Under the pieces are notes generated by a model. That model saw nothing but the letters and a program-made list of their open reading frames with translations. It did no database searches and was not told the DNA's origin. Shown here in pieces: positions 22,605 to 32,990 of a stretch of 64,000 nt of DNA. Positions within the stretch are counted from its first letter, which is position 1. Each line of letters opens with the position of its first letter. The stretch lies in contig OZ038463.1 of the NCBI GenBank assembly GCA_964036295.1, positions 12,639,274-12,703,273 of the forward strand, read 5' to 3'. A program made the translations under genes and the position numbers. Source of the stretch: Plumapathes pennacea. Taxonomy: Eukaryota; Cnidaria; Anthozoa; Antipatharia; Myriopathidae.

Positions 22605-25600
22605 ATGGCGGCTCTTTCTAACTGCAGCAGAAAATGTGTGCAATCTTCAAATATCCGCAGAAAATGGTCTCTCATGACGGTCATCAGGAGCTTCGCAAAC
22701 GCTACACAAAACGACGTTCAATACTGTATAGATTTAGTAAGGTAAGCTCAAGAGTATGTTGCAGAGAGAAGACCCAGAGCTATGTGCAGGCTTTTGATGC
22801 AAGCGATCAGGTTAAACTGCTAGTCTCGCGATCAAGAGACATCCTATCATTTTTCTCCATACTGAACTGCATATAGCTGGATTATGCATAAAAGGGAGAA
22901 TTCTGTCTCTGACTACTCTTGTGGAGTTGAGACTGTACGTATTCAATTCGTCTCTTTGTATTTGTCTCTCTATTGCATTGCTCAGGCGGTTGGATTACGA
23001 GAACTTCCTCTGCACTCTGTTAGTCCCTAAGACGGCCAGGACGTCCGTGTTTGGTATTCGTGCATTTAACGTGGAGTTAGCACAGGTATTAAGATCTGGA
23101 AAGCTAAACTAATACCACCATGGCAAATCACAGTTTAGACTAGTTTAGGGACATAGTTTGGTCCGAGATAAAATAGTAGTTACTTGTAGTTAAAATCGAG
23201 TGATGCATTTAATATCGTTTCCCCTTTATCTGTACTCAGTACCATCGACATATTCACCAGTCCCGGTCCCCACTTAACATTAATAGGTTATATAAATTAT
23301 CCCCCCCCCCCCCCCCTTCCTTAATGTCCACCTAAATTTGGTTGTCCCACAGTCGTAAAAACAGTTGCATAACAATGATGGTTGGATATTATGAAACCCA
23401 ACTTTTACGGGCGTTTTAATTAATGTTGAAACTTACGTTTGGACTCTGTACATTTCCTTGTCGATTTCTGCTCACGCTGCTCACTTTTTTACCCAAAAAT
23501 CCCCACACTAACGTCCAAATTTGGACCATCCCTACCCCCCTCCCCCTAACAGCCCCTCTAGGTTTCAAACTCACCCTACCTCCCACAAATGGTTTTCAAA
23601 GTACCCTACTGCCCTGCTGTCATCTGAAAAAAATGGTGGCATAAAGTGATTTATTGATATCAAAAAGGATTATTGATTGATTGATTGATTGTTTTATTGA
23701 TTGACTATTTTGTGGTTTGTCTATTAGGTGCAAGATTCTGTCAGTGATAAGAATATAGGAAAGATGCGGTTACAATTCTGGAGAGACACTTTGGAACAAA
23801 TATATAAGGTGATCCTCTATTGCTGCTTATCCTAGGAAGAACCACTGAGGATGCAACTAAATCCTCTTGTAGCCTTTGTACAGCCATCCCATTCTCTTTG
23901 TACCTTGGAAAAGCAACATGTTCCTATCTGAGGTATGAAGGAAATGGGACAGCTGTACACAGGCTAAATCTCTGGTAGTGACCGCACCCTCAGTGCTAAC
24001 AGGGCCCGCAACAATATTGACTCACTGCTGTGGTAAATACCCTACCATGTGAAAACGGGAAAGCTAACAAATTAAATAGAAATAAATAATCCTGACAAAT
24101 CTCACCCACCCCTTCCCCCAGGGGGGGTACTCCTCAAAATTTTGGGTGGGAGTGTGCCGCCCAGGACAGAAAACCCTTACCCTATTTCAGACCAAAATTT
24201 GCGATTTTTAACCCTATTTCAGACCAAAATTTGTGATCTTCGACCCTATTTCAGACCAAAATGCACAATTTTCAACCCTACTTCAGACCAAATATCAAAA
24301 TCTCCGACCCTATTTCAGACTAAAATGCTGAAAATGATACCCTTTGGGGCGGCACATACCTATATGGCTCATATATGGGAGTACCCCCCCCCCCCCCCCC
24401 CGCCCCTTCCCTGGCCTCCTCCTCGCCCATGACCCACACACAACCTTTTGCACTTGCTGAAAAGGAATGCTTGCCATATTAGCTAGTAATTTGTGGCCAG
24501 AAATTTTTTCTTTTTTTGATATTTTTTAGTCTTGTTATATAATTTCCCAATACTGTCTAACTCTTGATTATCAGGGAAACTCCCCTCAACAGCCAGTGGC
24601 ACTTGTAGTAACAGAAGTGAGTATGAGACTATTCATTATTGCTTAAAAGTTGTTTTGTTTTATTTTATTTTATTTTTCATAATGTCACTCCCTCCCTTGG
24701 TATGGAACACTATTCCCAAGTAATCTTCCATAAAATAGGATTTTGACCTCAAACAGCTAATGTGCACACCTGGGTCTTACCTCACTTCCAGGTCATCTTG
24801 TCCATCATTTTACTTGTCTTCTTGTTTTCTCAGTTTTAACTCTGTTCCTGTCTATACAGTATACTACTTACTCTAATATCATATTGCTCTTTTCTCAAGG
24901 CAGTCAAAAGACATAAGCTTACAAAACAGTGGTTCACACGACTAATTGATGAGAGGGTAAGTATTGTCAACAAGGTCATATGCACTTAGATTATTATCAT
25001 CATCATCATTTATTATTATAACATTATTACTATTAAATATTATTATCATCTCAAGGTTAGTAATTTGGATGACAAACCTCATGCCACTGTAAGTTCTTTG
25101 GAAGAATATGGAGAAAATACTGTTTCACCAGTCCTGTATCTGAGTCTGGAAAGTCTTGGTAAGATACTGGTTTGGTTTGTTTGATACTGTACATCTGAGG
25201 CGAAAGATGGGAGAAAGTTGAAATATTAGAGGTCACTGCCTGTTGACTATTTTCTTGCAGACATAAGAAATGTGCATGCAGATCACGCTGCTAGTCACAT
25301 TGGGAAAGCAATTGGAATCGTGACCCTTCTAAGAGCCACACCCTTTCATGGAAACAAGAGAAGAGTTTACTTACCCAGTGACATCATGGTCAAGGTATGT
25401 GACATTACATGTATTAAGCCCCATGCACACGAACAAGTTTTCTATGACAAGTTTTCTGTGACAAATGATTTGCCCATGTATACGGTTGAGCAATTTTTTT
25501 TCACAAGTTTTTTGACAAATTTTCGTTGTTTCTTTTCCTTCTGACTTTGACTTCCATAAACTCTTCACGTGATCTCAAAGCCTCCAGCAAGAGGCTAACT

Positions 25601-27576
25601 GCATTATTTGGCTAATTCAAATTTTCTCATGTACATGAGCAAAAAAATCTTGTCACAGAAAGCTCGTTATAGAAAACTTGCTCGTGTGCATGGGGCTTTA
25701 TTGTATATTATGTATTATTATAAAAGTTGCATTATTTGCTAGTATTATTAATAATAGTTTGTAGTAATTTTATATTTTTGTCTTTTTTTTGTAACATAAA
25801 TTTCAGTTTTGTATTGTTGCCTTTTAGTGCTTGGGGCAGTTTCAGTATGACATAAACCAACAGAAACTAAAAGGTCAACCACTTGAATGTTACTAATTAA
25901 ATCAAATTCAATTTTGCTTGTCTTAGCATGGTGTATCCCACGAAGACATCATCAGAGGAAATGTCACTCAAGCGGTAAAAGATGTGACATACGAACTGGC
26001 CAGTTTAGCACACACTCATCTTTCCACAGTGAGTAGCTTGCATAATTATGCAGGGCCCGGTTTTTTGAAAGTTGATTGAGCTAATCCAGGATTAACGAAA
26101 TTATTTCTCTCGAACTCTCTCCCAATAAATTGCAGAGTTTTGTTAGAAGATGGATTAAAAGGCTTGTTCCAGCTTAAAACATTATCAAGAAAGTCGCTGT
26201 GGATGAAACTTTCACGTTTTCAGGCTTATAAATAACAAGAAAGTTTAAACCTAATCGAGGATTAGCCTAATCGTGCTTTGAAAAACCGGGCCCAGTATAA
26301 TAATCATTGCATTAATTTAATGAACACTGTTGTTATCATATTTGTAAAAACCAAGAGCAGATAAAAAATTATTGTTTATTGAAGTGTGGATCCTAAAATA
26401 AGTTCCAATATACTAGTAATACAATAATAAAAATATTTGCAGATATTCCCTTATCCAGATGGTCAAAAGATATGATCTGTGATATTTGCTTATGATGGAT
26501 AAGAATATTTGAAATTGTTAAACATTATTATGTCTACATGTCAGATTTTCCTCACTGCTCTATGTGTCTGTTGTGCAAGCTACAGTACAATGTAGAATCC
26601 AAGCATGGATGTAACAAGGATACATCAGCTTGTAATTACTGGTATAATTGCACTTTCTGAAGTCTTTTTGCTTTTACTTTTCAGGTCAGAGCTCTAATGC
26701 CTTCCATTCCCAAAGAAGCACACAGAGCCCTGTTGCCAGCTGTAAGGCATTGTTAAGAACATTCTTTTGTGTTCTGCTTGTGCTGCAGTAGCTCCCTCTC
26801 CCCCTCCTCCAACCCCCACAAACACAATCAAACCATGGGGGAGTCCACGTTGTCCCACATATTCACATTGTCCAAACATCTGCAGTTTGTTGGCCAAACA
26901 AACAAGAGAAAGAATTTGTTAATCCTGGGTTAGCTTAATCAACCAATGAACAACTGCTGGTCCAGTATTGTGAATTCCAGTGACTTATACTGTGGTTCCC
27001 AGAGGTTTCCTTGCTCTTTGTAGGAGGCCAAATCACTAAATTTGTGAAGTGTGAGAACTTTTGTGAACCAGGGTACAGCGAGTGACTTAATGTCTTCTGA
27101 TGTCACCAACATGCCAAGGCTCGTGAGGTGGACTGCTGTGCCAAAAAATACCCAACTACTGAGAATTGAGTCTTGGTGTTACATGTATTTCAGTGTTTAT
27201 TAACCACAAAGCTGCACCCAAGCAGCTAGCTAAAATTGTCATAAAATAATGCTCCATGCCTGCTTTATGTCAGCCAAGTTACATCTACTACTATTGCTTA
27301 CTAGCCAGGCCAGCTGACCTAAATCCCAATATTTTGCTAAAAGCCAGATTCTCCAGCTAAAACAGTTGCAGTCAACCAAGAACAGCTCCAGCACAGGAAT
27401 ATCAAATTATTAATAATATTAATCTTGTCTCATTTTTTCTACAGGTACCTTGTATCATCTATCTGAACAAGATTCAAAAAGTAGATTTCGACTTATTTCA
27501 ACCAAGTCTGAGAGAGAGAAACCACATGTTACCATTGTCACTTTTAAAACATGCTTTTGTGTCAAAAATATTTTAA
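22605..27576 (+). CDS. NDUFAF6: NDUFAF6, complex I assembly factor (squalene/phytoene synthase family), 10 exons
   Basis: Mitochondrial protein needed for assembly of respiratory complex I (ND1 module in human). Exons: 22605-22741, 22986-23085, 23728-23808, 24575-24616, 24900-24956, 25056-25158, 25261-25394, 25927-26028, 26685-26741, 27445-27576; 945 nt, 314 residues against 333 in human. The first 35 or so residues are basic and poor in acidic residues, as in a mitochondrial presequence. Diagnostic blocks: [63 protein letters not shown] and [10 protein letters not shown] near the end. All junctions are GT-AG and in phase. Start 22605 lies in an exact TISU motif. The family has the trans-prenyltransferase fold but no demonstrated synthase activity here. 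Confidence 0.95.
23300..23317. repeat. Poly-C run
   Basis: Run of about 16 C in NDUFAF6 intron 2, followed by CTTCC. Length likely unstable. Confidence 0.8.
23866..23966. repeat. Imperfect foldback in NDUFAF6 intron 3
   Basis: TAGCCTTTGTACAGCCATCC at the left is matched, inverted, by GGGACAGCTGTACACAGGCTA at the right, with outer CACTGAGG and CTCAGTG words extending the match. Looks like a decayed MITE. Confidence 0.5.
24121..24401 (+). mobile_element. GGGGGGTACTC repeat with internal CAGACCAAA units, copy B
   Basis: Same family as 21331-21619: left end GGGGGGTACTCC, about five CCCTATTTCAGACCAAAA-type units, the block GGGGCGGCACATACCTATAT, right end GGGAGTACCCCCC plus a C run. Lies in NDUFAF6 intron 3 in the same orientation as copies A and C. 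Confidence 0.87.
25417..25698. mobile_element. MITE with about 30-bp inverted ends, close to an NDUFAF6 donor site
   Basis: Left end AAGCCCCATGCACACGAACA continuing to AAGTTTTCTAT; right end ATAGAAAACTTGCTCGTGTG continuing to CATGGGGCTTT, a near-perfect inverted pair. Element starts about 22 bp after the donor of exon 7. Non-coding. Confidence 0.75.
26052..26294. mobile_element. GGGCCCGG-ended MITE, copy 2
   Basis: AGGGCCCGGTTTTTTGAAAG to AAAAACCGGGCCCAG, with CTAATCCAGGATTAA and GAGGATTAGCCTAATCG near the ends. Inverted relative to copy 1. Lies in NDUFAF6 intron 8, just downstream of exon 8. Confidence 0.85.
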
Positions 27577-27592
27577 ATTATCCATTCGAAGA

Positions 27593-27603
27593 AATAAAAT
27601 AAA
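27593..27603 (+). terminator. NDUFAF6 polyadenylation signals
   Basis: Two overlapping AATAAA hexamers (27593-27598 and 27598-27603) begin 17 bases after the stop codon, implying a very short 3' UTR. Confidence 0.75.
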
Positions 27604-28821
27604 ATTATTTTACCACATGTGTCCCCTTCTGACATCCATTCACAACAGAGAAATCTACAAGGATAGTACATAGAAACAATAGCCAGAAACATGAAATGAG
27701 ATGGGAAGTAAAAATGTTCAGAATTATGGCAGACTTGTCTAAATAATATTACAGAGTGAATTCTAGTTTATAATAGACTGTCAGTGAGTAGCAGAGATAC
27801 AAAAGCTGGCCAGCTACAGTAGCCAGTGTACATGTAACTTCCAACAGGGTTCGAAATAATTAGCTTTGCTGCTCAGTTTTCCCAGGGACAACCACAATAC
27901 TTGCTTTGGTTGCCCCATCCAGTCTCTTGGTGGCCCACACTGTGTTGAAAAAGGAGCATCATTCTGCAGCACTAAATTGCAAAATTTTACCATGGGCAGG
28001 CAAGTAGTTGCCCAAGGGAGAACCATTACACACTGTTTGGTTGCCCCAGCGTGTTTTCAGTTCTCATGGACAACAATTAACTTTCAAACCCTGTTCCAAC
28101 TCCTGCACTGTCAAATAAAATGCTAAAAATGTGATCACTCAAACGGCTCATGATATGTAAAGCACATTCTAACAGTAGAGGACACAGCCAACATGGCAAT
28201 GAAAGGGTCACTGTTGCAAAAGACCCACTTGCTTCTGTCAATAATATTTGGACCTTTTAAAAAAATAATTCATTTCATACAGAAATTGCATACCGCAAAT
28301 GCTCAGAGATCCGCCCCCTGCTCCACAGTCTGCCCTGGGGCTCTGAAGATGCACTACTCTGTATTACTGATATACATGTACCTGCTGTATAGTCCTACCT
28401 AGTAAGAGTCATATAAATTACAAGAACCCTTGGCTCATACATTGTGGAATAAGAATTTAAAAAAATGTACTGCAACTTGAAATTATCTGTTCGGTATTGG
28501 TAGTTTGCATAAAACTACTGCATCTTTAAAGTTAAAATGTTCTAAAAATTTACATTGCTGCTTTTAACAAAACAATCTGACCGGCAACTGAACCACTAAC
28601 AATAACAATTCCAATGAATAGTTAGCAGATGTATTGCACAGCAAGCATCCAATTTAGTTATCGAATGTACTAATTAAAACTCAAAACTAGCTTCTCTGCA
28701 AAGACTAATTTTTAAAACTGGTCCAAGTACAGGTGTTTGGATTTTTTTCACTTTGCCACCACGGTCTTGTGCAGTGTGTATTTAACCTGCCATTTCATTC
28801 CCATCATTGTGATAGACCTTG
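27604..28821. other. Convergent intergenic region NDUFAF6 / F-box-E2 gene
   Basis: 3' flanks of two convergent genes. A diverged relative of the GCTCGACA/GGGCAACC repeat lies at about 27845-28085. No gene is supported; the ORFs at 27814-28126 are inside that repeat. Confidence 0.45.
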
Positions 28822-30079
28822 TCAAACAACATGTAGTCTGGCATATTTTAACGTCCATTCTCTTGCAATTCTTTCATATTCCTCCCTGTTCTCTGCACAA
28901 AGTTTAGCTATTTCAGGTTCCATAGAAATATGACAATAAGGATCTGTCAACAATGATTGTATGCTGACTAAAACCTTAGGAATTGTGAGTGCAAGACTCC
29001 AGTTATGCCGCAGAGCATCTAAGCCCACATCTCCATGGAAACTGACATTTGGATGGAAAATCCGTGTGATAAATCTCACAATTGGAGGTCTCATTGGGTA
29101 GCTCTTCGGAATTTCCAAATGCAAAAAGAACAGTCCATCATTATAAGGGCATTCAGGTGGGCCTGTGATTGATGCATGCCAGTGAGAATAGCTGTTGTCC
29201 AAAGGCATTGCATGAATTCCTTCAGTGGGGTCTACCAGCAAGTTTTTCAGTTCACTTCTGAGCCGCTTGTTTCTCCAAGTGTTTACCAAGTCATTCTCTG
29301 GAGACCGCTACAAAATCAAATGACAAACAGGCCACTAAAGTACCGTACATTATTCTAAAATGTGCCATAAGACAGCAGCATGTGTGATAATGAGATTTTT
29401 AAAAGATAATTCCAGATTGAAACAGAAATTTACATGTACTGTATCAGTGTACTATACTTTATGAAACTCACAAAAATTGTTCGTGAAAGCTGACAAGACA
29501 AGTAAAACAGGAAGACCCCATAGTCATCCTGGCTGATACATGAAAAAATAAATAAAACACACACACACAGAAATACAAACTAAACATCTGGCAAACAGTC
29601 AGGAAACTAAAAGTCCATCAGTGATCCATGCTTCAGTGTTTGCTTACCTGTACAGAGCCTTCTTCGAAACATCTTCTGCATGTCACACTTTGTAACCTTC
29701 AAAGAACATGTAACAGTTGAAGTATATGAAGATGGATAATTAATAAAAGAAAAATTGGAGTCCTCATTGAAAATGTTTTAGAGCACTACACTTTGGGCTT
29801 CCAACAACATAATAATTATTTTACTGTACAGTAGAAGAATCCCACTAACTCAAACTCCCCATTCCCTTGCATTTCCTTTTCAGTCATTTACTATTGGCTA
29901 ACTTGAACTCCTGCTAACTAAAACTATTTCTCATGTCCCTTGGGAGTTCAAGTTAGCAGGGTTCTACAGTAAATAGTAACTCCTCAAATAATTTACCAAA
30001 AATTGTACACCTTGAACCAAAAGACAATACTACATTTGGTAAATTGACAAATGGAGGCTTCAATGATCAATAAATGGCC

Positions 30080-30146
<67 letters not shown>

Positions 30147-32359
30147 TAATAATAATAACAACCAATAATAATTAGTAGTAGTAGTATTATTATAATTATT
30201 ATTATTATTATTATATATTTTAAAAATGATTATTAATATTAGTTAAATAATTCAATGAATTTTGTTCTACACATTCTTTTGATAATCAAATGTGAAATAC
30301 TTACAGTTGTAGGTAGAGAGTTCTCCAGCACTTGACCGGTTTGGCTGGTCGTAGGAGAGGCCATCTCTTGGTGACATATGTTTTCCACTGATCTGGTTCT
30401 CCAGCAAGAAGTCTCCATCGGTGACAGACTTGCCCAGCCATACACAGTGAGATGTCATCCAAGTTTGAAAAGATCATTAAGAGGACTGTAGATCAACAAA
30501 AGATGTCATTCAAATTCAAAAAGAACATTAGGAGGACTGTAGATCAACAAAATGGACTAAAATTAGTGACAAGCAGAAAACCCAAAACTCTAAAACAGTA
30601 GACAGATAAAACCCCAATAATGAAATGTTAGAGCAGCTTTTGACTGGAGACTGTTGATGTATACATGTGCAATGTCTGTGCCTCAGTTTTGCCTTATTTT
30701 GTTGTGCTTTCTAACCTTTGGTCACAGAAGTTCTGCAACATTTTCAGCCAATCAAAACCAACAATGTCATGGTTAAGTTTCATAATTATGCAACTATGAG
30801 GCTCAATCATCACTATAACCTTAATTGACTGATCTCTTGACTTCAAACTACCAGTAACCAGTTTCAAATGGCTTCTGGTTTAATTATGGTCTTGTTTGTT
30901 TTGAATGGCAGATAAAAATAATCATGTGATTGCTTTGGTTTTGCACTTACTAGTACACCAAATGAGTTTAGAAGCATTCCCAGCCAATCAGTAACAAATG
31001 TGGAACCTGATCATTGTGATCTCACACACCAAACAAGTGTTGATGGTGCTTTCCTGCACTGCTGATTAGTTTCTTCTTCAAAGTAAAACCAAACACAAAT
31101 TACGTTGGCCTTCCGTTAGTTGAAAGTCTAGACTGCAAGCAGACGCCCCGGGAGGGGGAGTACTCATCATAATATTTTGGGTGGCAGTGTGCCACCCTAT
31201 TTCAGACCAAAATATCTGATTTTCCATACCCTATTTCAGACCTGACTTTAAAATGTATACCCTATTTCTTTTTCTGTTGCAATGATTTCTGCCGGGTATT
31301 TCTTCTATTTGCCATGCTTAATGTCTGCAGGAAAACACTCCTGTCAAAATCATACCCTATCCCAGACCAAAAAGACAAATCGATACCCTATTTCAGACCA
31401 AAAAGGCAAATCTATACCCTATTTGAGACTAAAAATGCTTGAAAATGATACCCTTTGGGGCAGCACATGCCTACATTGCTTATATATGGAAGTACCCCTC
31501 CCCCCCCCCCCCCCCCCCCCCTCCTTTCCCCTCCAAGATCCTACAGCCCAATTGTGAGCGTAGAAAAGTATGGCAGTCGCAATGTCATCTTGGAGGGAAA
31601 AGGAGGGACTCCTCACAGCCTATTAAAAGTCTTTCGTTCAGTTCAGTTTTGTGACATTATCAGTGGCTGTCAAAGACTTTGAAATCTGTTGCTTTTGCTT
31701 CATATATCGATGTGTATTTAATTATTGATCAAAACAATGCAGTAAATTCAGGGTCTTTGTTGAAACAAAGCTGAAGTTCGACAGCCAGCCTGTACAGTAG
31801 TCGTCGTCACAGTTTGTTTATACTCACTTTCCGGGGGCATGCTCTCCACAAGATTTTCCTCGACGACGTGTAACTCAGCAGCCAACCTTTCAGCAATGAG
31901 GTAGGGCGACCTAACCCTCTCATACAGAGATAAGTACGGTAGCTTGAAGCTGGAGTCTGTTCTTTCTGGAAAATCAGTTGTCGAGACGTAACACTTATCG
32001 CTTTCACACCCGCTATCTTCTTCCGATTCAAGCCCGCTCGTATCACAAGTTTTCGATTTCCCGACACCATTTCTGTCTTCCTTTTTGTCGAAAGGGACAA
32101 CGTGCCAACGTTCCTTTTCTTTCTCGTCCGCAGCTTTGCTTTCTTTCGCTGCAACGGCGACAGTGTCGGGATACAAAAATGCGTGACAGATTTCACAGTA
32201 AGGTCCAAACTCTGGGGTGTCATGATGCAAACAGCACATTAGGCATGTCTCAAATGTCGCTTTGAAGTCACTGTTAGACTTGCAAGCTCCTGTTTTGTCT
32301 TTGCCGTCTGAACATTCATCATTGCCGCCTCCTTTAGATTCTGTTTCGGCAGCCGCCAT
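28822..32359 (-). CDS. F-box protein fused to a cysteine-less UBE2D-like E2 domain, 4 exons
   Basis: Predicted ubiquitin-system protein of 415 residues. Exons (minus): 32359-31828, 30485-30305, 29696-29648, 29307-28822; phases fit and the joined frame is open. Residues 1-170: acidic, with a Cys-rich patch (TCLMCCLHH, CEICH; C39, C42, C55, C58 could bind zinc). Residues about 173-215: F-box (MPPEILLMIFSNLDD, then CHRWRLL). Residues 240-250: a CRRC motif. Residues about 260-410: UBC fold with NTWRNKRLRSELK, the YPMRPP turn, an intact HPN motif, the W..ALTI.KVL.SI.SLL.DP block and REWTLKYA near the end, most like UBE2D/E. The position of the catalytic cysteine is Gly349 (codon at 29023-29025). 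By family knowledge F-boxes bind SKP1 in SCF ligases; a catalytically dead E2 domain suggests a non-covalent ubiquitin- or E3-binding module. I do not recall a named vertebrate orthologue, so no symbol is given. Confidence 0.85.
29829..29969. mobile_element. Tigger/pogo-like MITE with TA duplication
   Basis: Ends CAGTAGAAGAATCCCACTAA and GTTAGCAGGGTTCTACAG, flanked by TA on both sides, in intron 2 of the F-box/E2 gene. Related to the copy at 57858-57975. Confidence 0.75.
30081..30214. repeat. (AAT)n / (ATT)n compound microsatellite
   Basis: (AAT)n of about 25 units with a few AAC interruptions, then AGTAGTAGT and a shorter (ATT)n part, which could form a hairpin. It lies in intron 2 of the F-box/E2 gene, about 90 bp past the donor of exon 2. 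Confidence 0.92.
30481..30545 (-). repeat. Tandem duplication of the F-box exon acceptor
   Basis: On the minus strand TTGTTGATCTACAGTCCTC occurs twice, about 54 bp apart. The copy nearer the exon is the acceptor used (exon begins 30485). The upstream copy includes the acceptor plus a diverged version of the first 38 or so coding bases of the F-box exon; splicing there would meet a stop about 15 codons later. Confidence 0.75.
31150..31524 (+). mobile_element. GGGGGGTACTC-family repeat, copy C
   Basis: Left end GGGAGGGGGAGTACTC, then CCCTATTTCAGACC units, an inserted unique segment (about 31275-31345), further units, the block GGGGCAGCACATGCCTACAT, and a right end GGAAGTACCCC followed by about 22 C. 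In intron 1 of the F-box/E2 gene. Confidence 0.85.
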
Positions 32360-32990
32360 CTTCGATTATTCCTTCCTCGTTCCAGTCTCCTGGCTCTTGT
32401 TATCACACCCCGACTCAACCGGAGCTTCAAGAGTTGCCATATCGCTTTTCGACATTATGTTCCTCTCCAGATTTTATACATCTGAGCACAGTTGTTCAAT
32501 TAGCTCGATTAAGCTAGCCCAGGATTAACTAACCAATTAACCAATGAAGGTGTACTGGAACGAGCAAACGCGGGAGGAGGAGGAGGTCCGTGTTCGCTCG
32601 TTCATTTCTCCCCTGCCCCCTGCCCTTCCCCCGGAGGGCCAAGCTACGCAGGCTATAGAGGAGCCCGTAGACCCGTAGACGTCGCGCCCGGGGTGGCACG
32701 GATCTCTATGGTCAGCCACAATCGGTCGCAGGACCATCTCCACAAGACAGATGTGATGGAATGGATATCTAGTTCCAGGTAGGAGACGCACCACCGCTCT
32801 TATGCCATCAGTACCGGCCTATCAGCCTGTCCGACTACCCCGATGGTTAATTTTCTTTGTAAAGCCACTTGTTTTCCATGTAAGGATCCCTTTTGCAATG
32901 GTCTTGTGATCAAGCCTCAAATTACATGATTCCACATGTCCTGTCCCTGTCACTTACTCCTGCCAACTAGTCGTGCAAATGTTCATCCGG
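32360..32990. promoter_or_regulatory. Upstream region of the F-box/E2 gene
   Basis: 5' flank of the minus-strand gene. A degenerate GGATTA-type MITE fragment (AAGCTAGCCCAGGATTAACT) lies near 32510-32540, and a GC-rich stretch (CGCGCCCGGGGTGG) near 32683. No TATA box or gene was recognised. Confidence 0.4.
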
